The notes beneath the pieces were generated by a model. It was not told the origin of the DNA. It was given only the letters and a program-made list of their open reading frames with translations, and searched no databases. From positions 1 through 64,000 of the forward strand of contig NZ_MBEQ01000015.1 of the NCBI RefSeq assembly GCF_001954135.1: a DNA stretch of 64,000 nucleotides, given 5' to 3'. Positions 40,887 to 49,981 of the stretch are shown piece by piece. A program made the translations under genes and the position numbers. This stretch comes from Mycobacterium sp. GA-1841 (GTDB lineage Bacteria > Actinomycetota > Actinomycetes > Mycobacteriales > Mycobacteriaceae). Numbering within the stretch: position 1 is the first letter of the stretch; each line of letters opens with the position of its first letter.

Positions 40887-42707
40887 TCAGCGGGTCTTCA
40901 GGTGCTGTTCGTGGCCGCGGGCCGACGTCGTGGTGCGGTGACCGCTGAGGTGACGGGCGGTGTTGATGAGTCCGACCAGGCTGAAGGCCTGTGGAGTGTT
41001 GCCGATCTGACGATGTGCGACGGTGTCGTACTCCTCGCTGAGCAGACCGACGTCATTGCGCAACCGCAGCAGCCGCTCGAACAGCTCGGTCGCCTCCCCG
41101 GTCCGCCCGATGCCGGCCAGCGCGTCGGCCAGCCAGAAGCTGCAGGCCAGGAACACGCCCTCGCTACCGGGCAACCCGTCGTCGGTCTTCTGCGGGTGAT
41201 ACCGCAGCACGAACCCGTCGTGGCACAACTCCTCGCGCACGGCTTCGACGGTGCCGATCACCCGGGGGTCATCCCAGGGCAGGAACCCGACCCGGCCGAT
41301 CAGCAACAAGGCGGCATCCAGGTCCGGCGCACCGTACGACTGTGTGAAGGTGTTGCGGTCGGCGTCATAGCCGTTGGCGCACACATCACGGTGGATCTCG
41401 TCGCGCAGCGCGCGCCACCGGTTGACCGGACCGTCGAGATGGTGGTTGGCGACGGTGCGTACGGCGCGGTCCACTCCGGCCCACGCCATCACCTTGGAAT
41501 GGACGAACTGTCGACGCGGTCCGCGTACCTCCCACAATGAGCTGTCGGCATCGCGCCAGTGACCCTCGAGGTAGTCCAGCAGGGCACGCTGCACATCCCA
41601 GGCCGTGTCGTCGGCCTCCATACCGGCCTCGCGGGCCAGGTGCAGCCCGTCGAGGATCTCGCCCCAGACGTCGAGCTGGAACTGCGCGGCCGCAGCGTTG
41701 CCCACCCGCACCGGCTGCGAATTCTCATACCCGCCAAGCCAATCGAGGTTGAACTCGGGGAGCCGGCGCCGACCGTCGAGGCCGTACATGATCTGCAGGT
41801 CGGCCGGGTCGCCGGCCACTGCGCGCACCAGCCACTCCCGCCAGGCCTGCGCCTCCTCGACGAACCCCGTGCCCAGCAGGGCCTGCAGGGTGAACGTCGC
41901 GTCGCGCAGCCAGCAGTAGCGGTAATCCCAGTTGCGGGGGCCGCCGATCTGTTCGGGCAGTGATGTGGTGGCCGCCGCGACGATCCCTCCGGTGGGGGCG
42001 TAGGTCAACGCCTTGAGCAACAGCAGCGAACGCTGCACCTCCGATTGCCAGCGACCGGTGTAGCTGCACCGCGACATCCACTGTGCCCAATACTGTCCGG
42101 TTTTCTCCAGCGCCTCCTCGGCGTCGACCGGATCCGGCCTCGACAGATGCGACAGCTGATACGTGAGGACGAAGGGGATTCGTTGCCCGGCCGCCACGTC
42201 GAACTCGGCCACGGTGGCCATCTCCCGGCCGTGCATCGGTACCGGGGTCCGCAGCCACACCGCATCGGGTCCGGCGATCGCGGTCAGGTCCTCGCCCTGG
42301 CGGCGCACCCACGGTACGACGTGCCCGTAGTCGAACCGCAGTTTCAGGTTCATCCGCATCGGGACCCGGCCACGTATGCCCTCGACGATGCGCACCACAT
42401 CCGCCGCGATGCCGCGCGGCGGCATGAAGTCGATGAGCCGCACCGCGCCCTCGGCGGTCTCCCAGACGGTTTCGAGCACCAGGGAGTCGTCACGGTACTG
42501 CCGGTGGGTGGCCGCACCACCCGAGGCCGGCGCCAGCAGCCAATTGCCGGCGTCGGTTTCGTGTTCGCCGCCGTCATCGACCAGCGCGGCAAAACATGCC
42601 GGCGAATCGAATCGGGGCAGGCACAGCCAGTCGATCGAGCCGTAACGGCTGACGAGCGCGGCGGTCTGCAGATCGCCCAACAGGGCATAGTCTTCGATCG
42701 GCGCCAT
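40887..42707 (-). CDS. Glycoside hydrolase family 15 (trehalase/glucoamylase-like)
   Basis: The 606-residue GH15 protein opens with MAPIEDYALLGDLQTAALVS and SIDWLCLPRFDSPACFAALV, the N-terminal signature of actinobacterial GH15 trehalases. GGPRNWDYRYCWLRDATFTL marks the start of the (alpha/alpha)6 barrel, and SEGVFLACSFWLADAL carries a candidate catalytic Glu. It would hydrolyse trehalose or a related glucan to glucose. It begins two bases before the end of the dehydrogenase gene upstream, with a good gggaggtg ribosome site. Confidence 0.9.
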   Translation of the reverse strand: MAPIEDYALLGDLQTAALVSRYGSIDWLCLPRFDSPACFAALVDDGGEHETDAGNWLLAPASGGAATHRQYRDDSLVLETVWETAEGAVRLIDFMPPRGIAADVVRIVEGIRGRVPMRMNLKLRFDYGHVVPWVRRQGEDLTAIAGPDAVWLRTPVPMHGREMATVAEFDVAAGQRIPFVLTYQLSHLSRPDPVDAEEALEKTGQYWAQWMSRCSYTGRWQSEVQRSLLLLKALTYAPTGGIVAAATTSLPEQIGGPRNWDYRYCWLRDATFTLQALLGTGFVEEAQAWREWLVRAVAGDPADLQIMYGLDGRRRLPEFNLDWLGGYENSQPVRVGNAAAAQFQLDVWGEILDGLHLAREAGMEADDTAWDVQRALLDYLEGHWRDADSSLWEVRGPRRQFVHSKVMAWAGVDRAVRTVANHHLDGPVNRWRALRDEIHRDVCANGYDADRNTFTQSYGAPDLDAALLLIGRVGFLPWDDPRVIGTVEAVREELCHDGFVLRYHPQKTDDGLPGSEGVFLACSFWLADALAGIGRTGEATELFERLLRLRNDVGLLSEEYDTVAHRQIGNTPQAFSLVGLINTARHLSGHRTTTSARGHEQHLKTR

Positions 42708-42709
42708 GC

Positions 42710-43768
42710 TCACCTCCCGGCGCTCAGATCGATGACCACCTTGACGTCGTCCGGACCGGCGTTGAACGCATCGGTGGCGCGCTCCAGGGGTACCCGGCGT
42801 GTGATGAGACTCGACAGCCAATCCACGTCGGCCTTGGCCAGCGCGGCAGCGGCCTGGTGGTAATGGCGCAGATTCGCGTTCACCGAACCCACGACGGCGT
42901 CGTTCTCCAATACCAGTTCGCGGTTCACGTCGCCGGCATCGATGCGCAGCGTGCGCCCCACCGGTGACACCCCGGTCAGACACACGATGCCGTAGGGCGC
43001 GGTGTTGGAGATCGCGCCGAATACGACCGGTCCGGCACCGGTGGCTTCGATCACCACATCGGGTTTCAGCTTGCCCGCGACATCGGCGATGTCGTCGTGG
43101 TGATACGTGGCGCCGAGCGCCTTGACGATGGCGGGCTTGGGACCGTCGGTGTGGCGGTCCAGGACATGGGTTTCCAGGCCCTGCTGTACGCCCAGCATCG
43201 CCGCCAGCAGCCCGATCGGTCCGGCGCCGGTGACCAGCACACTCTTGGGTTCGAACCAGGCACGTTCGCCGATCCGGTGCACCTGCTCCCAGGCCTTGGC
43301 CACCACCGTCGTCGGTTCCATCAGCATGCCGACCGGTTCCAGGTGCGGGTCCAGCCGCACCGCGTAATCCGTTTCCACACACCACTGCTGGCTTCCGTAA
43401 CCGTCGATCTCCTTGATCCCGCGCTCGGTGTAGCGACCGTTGCGGCACATGTCGAATTCACCGTGCGCGCAGGCCCCGCACGGCTCCGGGTCGGGGCGTC
43501 GCACCACACCGACCACCAGATCGCCGGTCTGAAACGAGCTGTCCCGCGGTGCATGCACCACCCGGCCCAGGGATTCGTGGCCGAGGATCAACCGGTCGCG
43601 GTGCGGCGGTGCCCAGCCGTATTCGCCGCGGGCGATCTCTTTGTCGGTGCCGCACACACCGAGCGCCAGTCCGTCCACCAGCAGCTCGTCGGGCCCCGGC
43701 TGGGGATCGGGCACCTCGCAAACCTGCAGTGAATCCGCGTGCATGGGCGCAATCGTCAGTGCACGCAT
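42710..43768 (-). CDS. Zinc-dependent glucose 1-dehydrogenase-like MDR enzyme
   Basis: This 352-residue medium-chain dehydrogenase looks like the archaeal/actinobacterial glucose dehydrogenase group: catalytic zinc in CGTDKEIARGEYG and LILGHESLG, structural zinc in CGACAHGEFDMC, and NAD(P) site LVTGAGPIGLLAAMLG. ATG 43768 (MRALTIAPMHADSLQV) is used; the open frame upstream runs into the operator region. It would oxidise beta-glucose to gluconolactone, and the adjacent GH15 gene would provide the glucose. It is divergent from a MarR regulator. Confidence 0.87.
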   Translation of the reverse strand: MRALTIAPMHADSLQVCEVPDPQPGPDELLVDGLALGVCGTDKEIARGEYGWAPPHRDRLILGHESLGRVVHAPRDSSFQTGDLVVGVVRRPDPEPCGACAHGEFDMCRNGRYTERGIKEIDGYGSQQWCVETDYAVRLDPHLEPVGMLMEPTTVVAKAWEQVHRIGERAWFEPKSVLVTGAGPIGLLAAMLGVQQGLETHVLDRHTDGPKPAIVKALGATYHHDDIADVAGKLKPDVVIEATGAGPVVFGAISNTAPYGIVCLTGVSPVGRTLRIDAGDVNRELVLENDAVVGSVNANLRHYHQAAAALAKADVDWLSSLITRRVPLERATDAFNAGPDDVKVVIDLSAGR

Positions 43769-43821
43769 CTGCGCCACCACCCCTTCCGGCCGATGGGAAA
43801 GATTGTTGTGATGGGTGAATG

Positions 43822-43837
43822 GTTGCCCTGAAGCAAC
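43822..43837. promoter_or_regulatory. MarR-type operator copy 1
   Basis: GTTGCCCTGAAGCAAC is an imperfect palindrome with GTTGC/GCAAC arms. It overlaps the -10 part of a SigF-like promoter for the glucose dehydrogenase gene. A second copy lies 39 bases away. Confidence 0.65.
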
Positions 43838-43847
43838 GAAACTAAAC
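43823..43847 (-). promoter_or_regulatory. Possible SigF-like promoter of the sugar-oxidation operon
   Basis: On the minus strand: GTTT, 15 bases, GGGCAA. The -10 differs from the best SigF consensus by a C for T and an A for T. It lies 55-79 bases before the dehydrogenase start and overlaps operator copy 1. Confidence 0.35.
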
Positions 43848-43860
43848 CGTCCCGGAAATA

Positions 43861-43876
43861 GTTGCCTCTGAGCAAC
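43861..43876. promoter_or_regulatory. MarR-type operator copy 2
   Basis: GTTGCCTCTGAGCAAC has the same GTTGC/GCAAC arms as copy 1 and differs at three central positions. It lies 22 bases before the MarR start codon. Confidence 0.65.
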
Positions 43877-43897
43877 GATTACCGGCATGATCCACCT

Positions 43898-44383
43898 ATG
43901 ACGACGGTGGCCGGCCGTGAAGCCGAGAATGTCTCAGGTGCCCAGATCGACGCGGTGATGCGCGCGTCGCGCGCGTTGGTCGGTATTGCCGCGGCGTCGG
44001 TCGCCGAGGTGGACGATCTGGTGACGTTGCCGCAACTGCGGGTGCTGATGATGATCGCCACCCGCGGTCCGCTGAATCTCGGCGCGGTGGCCGCGGGCCT
44101 GGATGCCGGCGCGCCGAACGCCAGCCGGATCTGTGACCGGCTGCTCAAGGCCGGGTTCCTGCACCGTCAGGACGATCCGAACGACCGCCGGTCGGTGACG
44201 CTGACGTTGACCACCGAGGGCCGGGCGATCGTCAACCGCGTGAACCGGCACCGGCGCAGTGCGGTGCGAAAAGCGCTGCGCGGCATGTCCGTCGATGACC
44301 GCGAACGGGTGACCGCTGCGCTGGATGCCTTCGCCGAAGCGGCCGGGGAACCGTTCGAGCCCGACACCCTGACCGTCGTCTAA
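43898..44383 (+). CDS. MarR-family transcriptional regulator
   Basis: This 161-residue protein has the winged-helix of MarR regulators: LVTLPQLRVLMMIATRGPLN, GAPNASRICDRLLKAGFLHR and the wing RQDDPNDRRSVTLTLT. ATG 43898 (MTTVAGREAENV) is used. Two GTTGC-N6-GCAAC palindromes lie just upstream, between it and the divergent glucose dehydrogenase gene, so it probably controls the sugar-oxidation operon and itself. It overlaps the TIGR03089 gene tail to tail by four bases. Confidence 0.86.
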   Translation: MTTVAGREAENVSGAQIDAVMRASRALVGIAAASVAEVDDLVTLPQLRVLMMIATRGPLNLGAVAAGLDAGAPNASRICDRLLKAGFLHRQDDPNDRRSVTLTLTTEGRAIVNRVNRHRRSAVRKALRGMSVDDRERVTAALDAFAEAAGEPFEPDTLTVV

Positions 44384-45096
44384 CCGCGGGTGACCTTCTC
44401 GGTTTCGCGGCGCCGGGCCTGAGCGCCGGCATCGGGGTTGGCCACCTGCACCAGAGAGGCGCCGACGGCGAACACGGCGAGCAGATTCGCGATCAGTTCG
44501 TCGGGTGTGTCCCACGACGCCGAGGACAGCACCCGGTCACTCGAGGTGAAACCCGCTGCGGCAGCGGCACTCTGGGCCGCCTCGAGCACCTCGGCCACCG
44601 ACCGTCCGGCCAGCGCCGGACCGGGGGAGCGCTCGGGCACGATCTGATCGCCGTGCACCCGCACCGCCGTCGCGTAGTCGGTGACCCCGATCGGCAGATC
44701 CTCGGCCGGCTTGCCGAACGGATCCAACGACAGCACGGCGACCTCACCGCCGGAGACCGCCTCGTCGGCCTCGTCGAGCCGGTCCCGGGTGCACAGGGCC
44801 ACGTCGGCGGCAGTGTCGGAACCACCGCCCAACACCACTTCACTGCCGATCCACCAGATCCCGAACAGCACGGCAGCGGTCTGCCAATGCGCGGGCAGCA
44901 GCACCGCCACCCTGGTGCCGGGGCCGGCGCCCATCTCGTCGCGCAGCAGGTTGGCGGTCTTGGCGGCCCAGTTGGCCATCGTGACGGTCGACAATTCGAT
45001 GCGCTCGCCGGTGGCGTCGTCGTAGAAGGTGATGCGTGGCCCGGCGGGATCCGCGGCCAGCAAGGGATCGAGGACGGCGGCGCTGACTGTGCTCAT
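44380..45096 (-). CDS. TIGR03089-family protein (Rv3268-like)
   Basis: This 238-residue protein belongs to the actinobacterial TIGR03089 family, which looks like an isolated N-terminal part of an AMP-binding ligase (ITFYDDATGERIELSTVTMA, TRVAVLLPAHWQTAAVLFGI) without the full catalytic core. Its function is unknown. In M. tuberculosis it is the neighbour of the LCP protein gene, as here. ATG 45096 is the start. Confidence 0.88.
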   Translation of the reverse strand: MSTVSAAVLDPLLAADPAGPRITFYDDATGERIELSTVTMANWAAKTANLLRDEMGAGPGTRVAVLLPAHWQTAAVLFGIWWIGSEVVLGGGSDTAADVALCTRDRLDEADEAVSGGEVAVLSLDPFGKPAEDLPIGVTDYATAVRVHGDQIVPERSPGPALAGRSVAEVLEAAQSAAAAAGFTSSDRVLSSASWDTPDELIANLLAVFAVGASLVQVANPDAGAQARRRETEKVTRG

Positions 45097-45122
45097 AACC
45101 TCTGGTTGTACTCGGACGGCGG

Positions 45123-46592
45123 TCAGTTCACGCACTTGGGATCGTCGGAACCCGCGGTGAGGATCGGCGACGGCGGCGGGGGCGGGCTCTGCTCACCGGT
45201 GTCGTCGGCGGCGGCCGGATCCACGATCCCGGCGCTCGGGTCCATGCCGTCGGAGCCCGGCCCGGTGTAATCCGCGGCGAGCACCACCCGCACCGCGCCC
45301 GGCGCCAGCGCGGAATCCTCGTTGATCGGCAGACCGCCGAGATCCTTGGACACGGCTTGTGCACCCAGATCGTCGGACTTGGCGGCCAGCACCTGGCTGG
45401 ACGCCGGTGGCGCACCTTCGTGGTTGCCGGTGGCGCCGGGGACGAAGCCCTTGTTGGCCAGCACCTGCGACACCGCGGCCGCCAGGCCGTTGATGTCGGT
45501 GGCGTTGACCACCTCGACCGTGGTGTTGTCCGGTGAGTAGCTGAGTTGTTCGGTCTTGCCCTCGTCCTGGTCCTGCAGCAGGCTCGACACCCAGTCGTGG
45601 ACCTCGATCGGATCCACCCGCACCACACTTTGCATCCCGTCGTCGCTCCAGCCGTCCTCCCGCAGGATCGGGATGGTGGCGAATGCGACACTGCCCGCGG
45701 CCAGTTTCTGCAGCTGCTCGACGAAATCCATGATGTCCCAGCCGTCGGAGATCACCACCGAGCGCTGCACGGCATCCTGCAGCCGTCCGAGTGTGGCGGG
45801 GCTCGACAGGGTCTTGCTGGAGATCACCTCGTGGGCCAGCGACGCCATCACCGACTGCTGGCGGGTCACCCGGTCGAGGTCACCGCGTGGCAGGTCGTGA
45901 CGTTGCCGCACGAAGCTCAGCGCCTGCGGGCCGTTGAGCTTCTGCCAGCCGGCCGGGAAATCCGCGCCCGACAGCGGTTCGTACACAGCATCTTTGAGGC
46001 AGACGTTGACGCCGCCGAGAGCATCGGTGATCAGCGCGAAGCCGAGCAGCCCGATCTCGGCGTAATGGTCCACGGTGACACCGGTCAGCCCGGCGACGGT
46101 CTGGATCAGTTCCTCACGGGCGGCTTCGGTGGCCTTGGGTTCAGCGGTGGCCGGATCTTCGCCCTCGACCTCGACGAGCTGTTTCATCCGGTCGAGCTTG
46201 ACGTCGCCGAACACGCCGTTGATCTTCATCTTCCCCCAGCCCGGCGCCTCGACGTAGGAGTCGCGGGGGATCGAGATGGCGGTGGCGGACTTCCCGTTGT
46301 TGGGGATACGGATCAGGATGATGGTGTCGGTGTTGGTCGACACGTCGTCACCGGCGCGCAGCGTCTCCAACTCCTCCGCCGACAGCGGGTTGCCATGGGC
46401 ATCGGTGCGGCTGTCCATCCCGACCAGCAGGATGTCGATGGCGCCGTCCTCGCCGCCGCCGCCGAGGGCCGCGGAGCTGATGTGATTGATGCCGGACTCG
46501 AAGGAGCGGATCTGGGACCAGGCCACCCCTGTTCCGAGCACGACAGCCGACGCTGCGGCGACAGCGACGGTGCGAAGCAGGGGGATCGGCAC
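45123..46592 (-). CDS. lcp1: LytR-CpsA-Psr family cell-wall ligase
   Basis: This 489-residue envelope protein has one N-terminal anchor (TVAVAAASAVVLGTGVAW), an extracytoplasmic LCP domain (DILLVGMDSRTDAHG, DTIILIRIPN, SIPRDSYVEAPGWGKMKING, RQRHDLPRGDLDRVTRQQS) and a C-terminal LytR_C domain (VEVVNATDINGLAAAVSQVL). The homologue Rv3267 (Lcp1) attaches arabinogalactan to peptidoglycan from its lipid carrier. It is divergent from rmlD and wbbL, whose products make the linker rhamnose that it would help anchor. The start is GTG 46592. Confidence 0.93.
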   Translation of the reverse strand: MPIPLLRTVAVAAASAVVLGTGVAWSQIRSFESGINHISSAALGGGGEDGAIDILLVGMDSRTDAHGNPLSAEELETLRAGDDVSTNTDTIILIRIPNNGKSATAISIPRDSYVEAPGWGKMKINGVFGDVKLDRMKQLVEVEGEDPATAEPKATEAAREELIQTVAGLTGVTVDHYAEIGLLGFALITDALGGVNVCLKDAVYEPLSGADFPAGWQKLNGPQALSFVRQRHDLPRGDLDRVTRQQSVMASLAHEVISSKTLSSPATLGRLQDAVQRSVVISDGWDIMDFVEQLQKLAAGSVAFATIPILREDGWSDDGMQSVVRVDPIEVHDWVSSLLQDQDEGKTEQLSYSPDNTTVEVVNATDINGLAAAVSQVLANKGFVPGATGNHEGAPPASSQVLAAKSDDLGAQAVSKDLGGLPINEDSALAPGAVRVVLAADYTGPGSDGMDPSAGIVDPAAADDTGEQSPPPPPSPILTAGSDDPKCVN

Positions 46593-46659
46593 GTGCCCAG
46601 GCTAACCGCGGCCCGGACGTGAGCCGGGTAACGCGGACCGGCGTGCCAGACTCGAACAC

Positions 46660-47559
46660 ATGGCGCAACGGATTGTCATCACCGGGGCCGGCGGTATGGT
46701 CGGCAGCGTATTAGCTGGTCAGGGACGTCGTCGAGGTCACGAGGTGCTGTCTTTGACCTCGAAAGAATGTGACATCACCGACGCCGACGCGCTGCGCCAC
46801 GTCGTCGAATCCGGCGACGTGGTGATCAACTGTGCGGCATATACGCAGGTGGACGCGGCCGAGGACGACCAGGCGCGGGCCTACGCCGTCAACGCCACCG
46901 GTCCGGGCCACATCGCCGCGGCGTGCGCGCGAGCCGGTGCCGGTCTGATCCACATCTCCACCGATTACGTGTTCGGTGCCGACGCGGACCGCCGCACCCC
47001 CTACGAGGTCGACGAGCAACCTGCGCCTGTCAACGTCTACGGACAGTCCAAGCTGGCCGGGGAAGAGACGGTACTGGCCGCCAAGCCCGACGCCCACGTG
47101 GTGCGCACCGCATGGGTGTACCGCGGCGGCGACGGAAAGGATTTCGTGGCCACCATGCGCCGGCTGGCAGCCGGTGACGGACCCATCGACGTCGTGGCCG
47201 ATCAGATCGGCTCACCGACGTACACGGACGACCTGGTGGATGCGCTGCTGCAGATCGTCGACGGCGACGTGCGTCCCGGCGTCCTGCACGCCGTCAACGC
47301 CGGGCCGGCCAGCCGGTTCGAACTGGCCCGGGAAACGTTCGCCGCGCTCGGTGCGGATCCGGAGCGGGTGCGCCCGGTCGGCAGCGACCGGCACCCGCGG
47401 CCGGCGCCCCGGCCGGCCTACACCGTGCTGTCCGCCGACCGGTCCGCCGAGGCCGGCCTGATCCCGCTGCGGGATTGGCGGGAAGCGTTGTCGGCCGCCG
47501 TGGGAAACCCAGCGGCTGGAAAAGAGCCAACCTCTGGACCGTTAACCTCTACGCCGTGA
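46660..47559 (+). CDS. rmlD: dTDP-4-dehydrorhamnose reductase
   Basis: RmlD catalyses the last step of dTDP-L-rhamnose synthesis. The 299-residue protein has ITGAGGMVGSVLA at the N-terminus, DVVINCAAYTQVDAAEDD, ISTDYVFGADADRRTPY and the catalytic YGQSKLAGEE. The end overlaps wbbL as GTGA. Rhamnose is essential in the arabinogalactan linker. ATG 46660 is the start. Confidence 0.95.
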   Translation: MAQRIVITGAGGMVGSVLAGQGRRRGHEVLSLTSKECDITDADALRHVVESGDVVINCAAYTQVDAAEDDQARAYAVNATGPGHIAAACARAGAGLIHISTDYVFGADADRRTPYEVDEQPAPVNVYGQSKLAGEETVLAAKPDAHVVRTAWVYRGGDGKDFVATMRRLAAGDGPIDVVADQIGSPTYTDDLVDALLQIVDGDVRPGVLHAVNAGPASRFELARETFAALGADPERVRPVGSDRHPRPAPRPAYTVLSADRSAEAGLIPLRDWREALSAAVGNPAAGKEPTSGPLTSTP

Positions 47560-48446
47560 CTGAGGATGCGGTCCGCCCGCTCGTGGTGGTGACGGTGACG
47601 TACTCGCCCGGCCCACATCTTGACCGTTTCCTGGCCTCGCTGTCGTTGGCCACCGACCGCCCGGTCAAGGTCATCGTGGTCGACAACGGTTCCACCGACG
47701 GCGCACCCGAACGGGCAGAACAGCGCTATCCCAACGTGGAGTTGCTCCGCACCGGCAGCAACCTGGGTTACGGCAGCGCCGTCAACCGCGGCGCCGGGCT
47801 GGTATCGGATGCGGACTGCCCCGAATTTTTTGTCGTCGCCAACCCGGATGTGCAGTGGGGCCCCCGGTCGATCGAATTGCTGCTCGACGCCGCCGGGCGC
47901 TGGCCGCAGGCCGGGGCGTTGGGGCCGATGGTCCGTGATCCCGACGGTTCGGTCTACCCGTCGGCACGTCACCAACCCAGCCTGATCCGTGGCGGTATGC
48001 ACGCCGTGGTCGGCCCGTTCTGGAAGTCGAACCCATGGACGGCGGCCTACCGCCAGGATCGTGAAGAGCCCAGCGAACGTCAGGTCGGCTGGCTGTCGGG
48101 CTCGTGTCTGCTGGTGCGCCGCGCGGCGTTCGACGCTGTCGGTGGGTTCGACGAGCGCTACTTCATGTACATGGAAGACGTCGATCTCGGTGACCGGATC
48201 GGGCGGGCCGGTTGGCAGAACGTCTATGTCCCCTCGGCCGAGGTGTTGCACGACAAGGGGCACTCCACCGGCCGCGACCCCGCACGCAACTTGGCCGCTC
48301 ATCACCGCAGTACCTACACTTTCCTCGCTGATCGATACCCGGCGCCCTGGCAGGCGCCGCTACGGTGGACAATTCGGGGCGCGCTGGCAGCACGTGCGGG
48401 CCTGGTGGTCGGTAGTTCTCGACGTAAACAGGCGAAAGGGCGCTGA
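47556..48446 (+). CDS. wbbL: Rhamnosyltransferase of the arabinogalactan linker
   Basis: This 296-residue GT2-family enzyme transfers rhamnose from dTDP-rhamnose to the decaprenyl-diphosphate-GlcNAc linker. It has VVVTVTYSPGPHLDRFLASL, VIVVDNGSTDG, FFVVANPDVQWGPRS and the acceptor loop YFMYMEDVDLGDRIGRAG. GTG 47556 overlaps the rmlD stop by four bases. The next gene starts one base after its stop, forming the rmlD-wbbL-guanylyltransferase operon known from mycobacteria. Confidence 0.94.
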   Translation: MTEDAVRPLVVVTVTYSPGPHLDRFLASLSLATDRPVKVIVVDNGSTDGAPERAEQRYPNVELLRTGSNLGYGSAVNRGAGLVSDADCPEFFVVANPDVQWGPRSIELLLDAAGRWPQAGALGPMVRDPDGSVYPSARHQPSLIRGGMHAVVGPFWKSNPWTAAYRQDREEPSERQVGWLSGSCLLVRRAAFDAVGGFDERYFMYMEDVDLGDRIGRAGWQNVYVPSAEVLHDKGHSTGRDPARNLAAHHRSTYTFLADRYPAPWQAPLRWTIRGALAARAGLVVGSSRRKQAKGR

Positions 48447-48447
48447 C

Positions 48448-49527
48448 GTGATCAATCCCGCGGAGGTGGACGCCGTCGTCCTCGTCGGTGGACGTGGCAC
48501 CAGGCTCCGGCCCCTGACCCTCTCGGCGCCCAAGCCGATGCTGCCGACGGCCGGTGTTCCGTTCCTGACCCACCTGTTGGCGCGCATCGCCGAAGCCGGC
48601 ATCAAGCATGTGGTGATGGGCACCTCGTACAAGGCCGAGGTGTTCGAGGAGGCCTTCGGCGACGGATCCGACCTCGGCCTCGAGATCGAATACGTCACCG
48701 AGACCGAGGCTCTCGGCACCGGTGGTGCCATCGCCAACGTGGCGGACAAGCTGCGTTACGACACTGCCATGGTGTTCAACGGTGACGTGCTGTCCGCGGC
48801 CGACCTCAGCGCGCTGCTGGAGTCGCATGACGCCCACCAGGCCGACGTCACGCTGCACCTGGTGCGGGTCAGCGATCCGCGGGCGTTCGGCTGTGTGCCC
48901 ACCGATGCCGACGGCCGCGTGACGGCGTTCCTGGAGAAGACTCAGGATCCACCGACCGATCAGATCAACGCTGGTTGCTACGTGTTCAACCGCAACGTGA
49001 TCGACGAAATCCCCCGGGGCCGAGCCCTTTCGGTCGAACGCGAGATCTTCCCCGAGGTGCTCTCCCGCGGGTTGAAGATGTGCGGCTACGTCGACGCGTC
49101 CTACTGGCGCGACATGGGGACCCCGGACGATTTCGTGCGTGGCTCAGCCGATCTGGTGCGCGGCATCGCCCCGTCGCCCGCCCTCGACGGCCAGCGGGGT
49201 GAATCGCTGGTGCACGAAGGGGCAGCCGTCGCCCCCGGTGCCCTGCTGATCGGCGGCACCGTCGTGGGCCGTGGCGCCGAGATCGGCGCCGGCGCACGAC
49301 TGGACGGCGCGGTGATCTTCGACGGAGTGCGTGTGGAAGCCGGTGCCGTGATCGAACGTTCGATCATCGGCTTCGGCGCCCGCATCGGCCCGCGGGCCCT
49401 GATCCGTGACGGCGTGATCGGCGACGGTGCCGACATCGGGGCGCGCTGCGAGCTGTTGCGCGGCGCCCGGGTGTGGCCCGGGGTGGCCATCCCCGACGGC
49501 GGTATCCGGTACTCGACCGACGTCTGA
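48448..49527 (+). CDS. Mannose-1-phosphate guanylyltransferase (Rv3264c-like; ManB/ManC/RmlA2 in the literature)
   Basis: This 359-residue nucleotidyltransferase makes GDP-mannose from GTP and mannose-1-phosphate. The N-terminal pyrophosphorylase motif VLVGGRGTRLRPLTLSAPKP, GALGTG-like TEALGTGGAI, and a C-terminal left-handed beta-helix (VAPGALLIGGTVVGRGAEIG and following repeats) are clear. GTG 48448 follows the wbbL stop. Naming in mycobacteria is inconsistent, so no symbol is given. Its product is the substrate of Gmd in the glycan locus. Confidence 0.9.
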   Translation: MINPAEVDAVVLVGGRGTRLRPLTLSAPKPMLPTAGVPFLTHLLARIAEAGIKHVVMGTSYKAEVFEEAFGDGSDLGLEIEYVTETEALGTGGAIANVADKLRYDTAMVFNGDVLSAADLSALLESHDAHQADVTLHLVRVSDPRAFGCVPTDADGRVTAFLEKTQDPPTDQINAGCYVFNRNVIDEIPRGRALSVEREIFPEVLSRGLKMCGYVDASYWRDMGTPDDFVRGSADLVRGIAPSPALDGQRGESLVHEGAAVAPGALLIGGTVVGRGAEIGAGARLDGAVIFDGVRVEAGAVIERSIIGFGARIGPRALIRDGVIGDGADIGARCELLRGARVWPGVAIPDGGIRYSTDV

Positions 49528-49630
49528 CGCCGCGCGGCTGCGTCTGCGCCGCCCAGCTCTGCAGAGAAAACGTCTTTGCCCTGTCGCCGCTGCGCTTAGG
49601 CTGTAGTGACGACAGGGAGGGGTCAGGCTC

Positions 49631-49981
49631 ATGGGGGCACGTAGCGGGTGGAAAGTCAGCAGACGCACAGCGGTGGCGCCGATCATGGCGGCACTGGTGT
49701 TCGGAGCGGTTTTCGGGGCCGCGGCCCCGGAGGCGGGCGCCTGGCCGATCACGCTGACCGCGGAGGACCAATCTTTCCTCAACGCCACCCGCGGGGTGTT
49801 TCCCGGCGATGACGATCAATTGCTGACTGTCGGTCGGCAGATGTGCCGGCTGCTGTACACCGGTACCCCCGCGCAGGCGGTGATCGACCAGATGGCGGCC
49901 CAGTACGGTGCCAGCCCCGATCAGGCGGGGGTGGCGCTGCGGGCAGCCCGCCGGTCGTATTGCACGCAGGCGCCGGGTTAG
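49631..49981 (+). CDS. DUF732-family secreted protein
   Basis: The 116-residue protein begins with a likely signal peptide (RRTAVAPIMAALVFGAVFGA, cleavage near APEAGAWP). The mature part is a small helical DUF732-type domain with two Cys (MCRLLYTGTPAQAVIDQ and RSYCTQAPG), likely forming a disulfide. Such proteins are common in mycobacteria and of unknown function. ATG 49631 is preceded by gggagggg. It overlaps the Nudix gene tail to tail by four bases. Confidence 0.85.
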   Translation: MGARSGWKVSRRTAVAPIMAALVFGAVFGAAAPEAGAWPITLTAEDQSFLNATRGVFPGDDDQLLTVGRQMCRLLYTGTPAQAVIDQMAAQYGASPDQAGVALRAARRSYCTQAPG

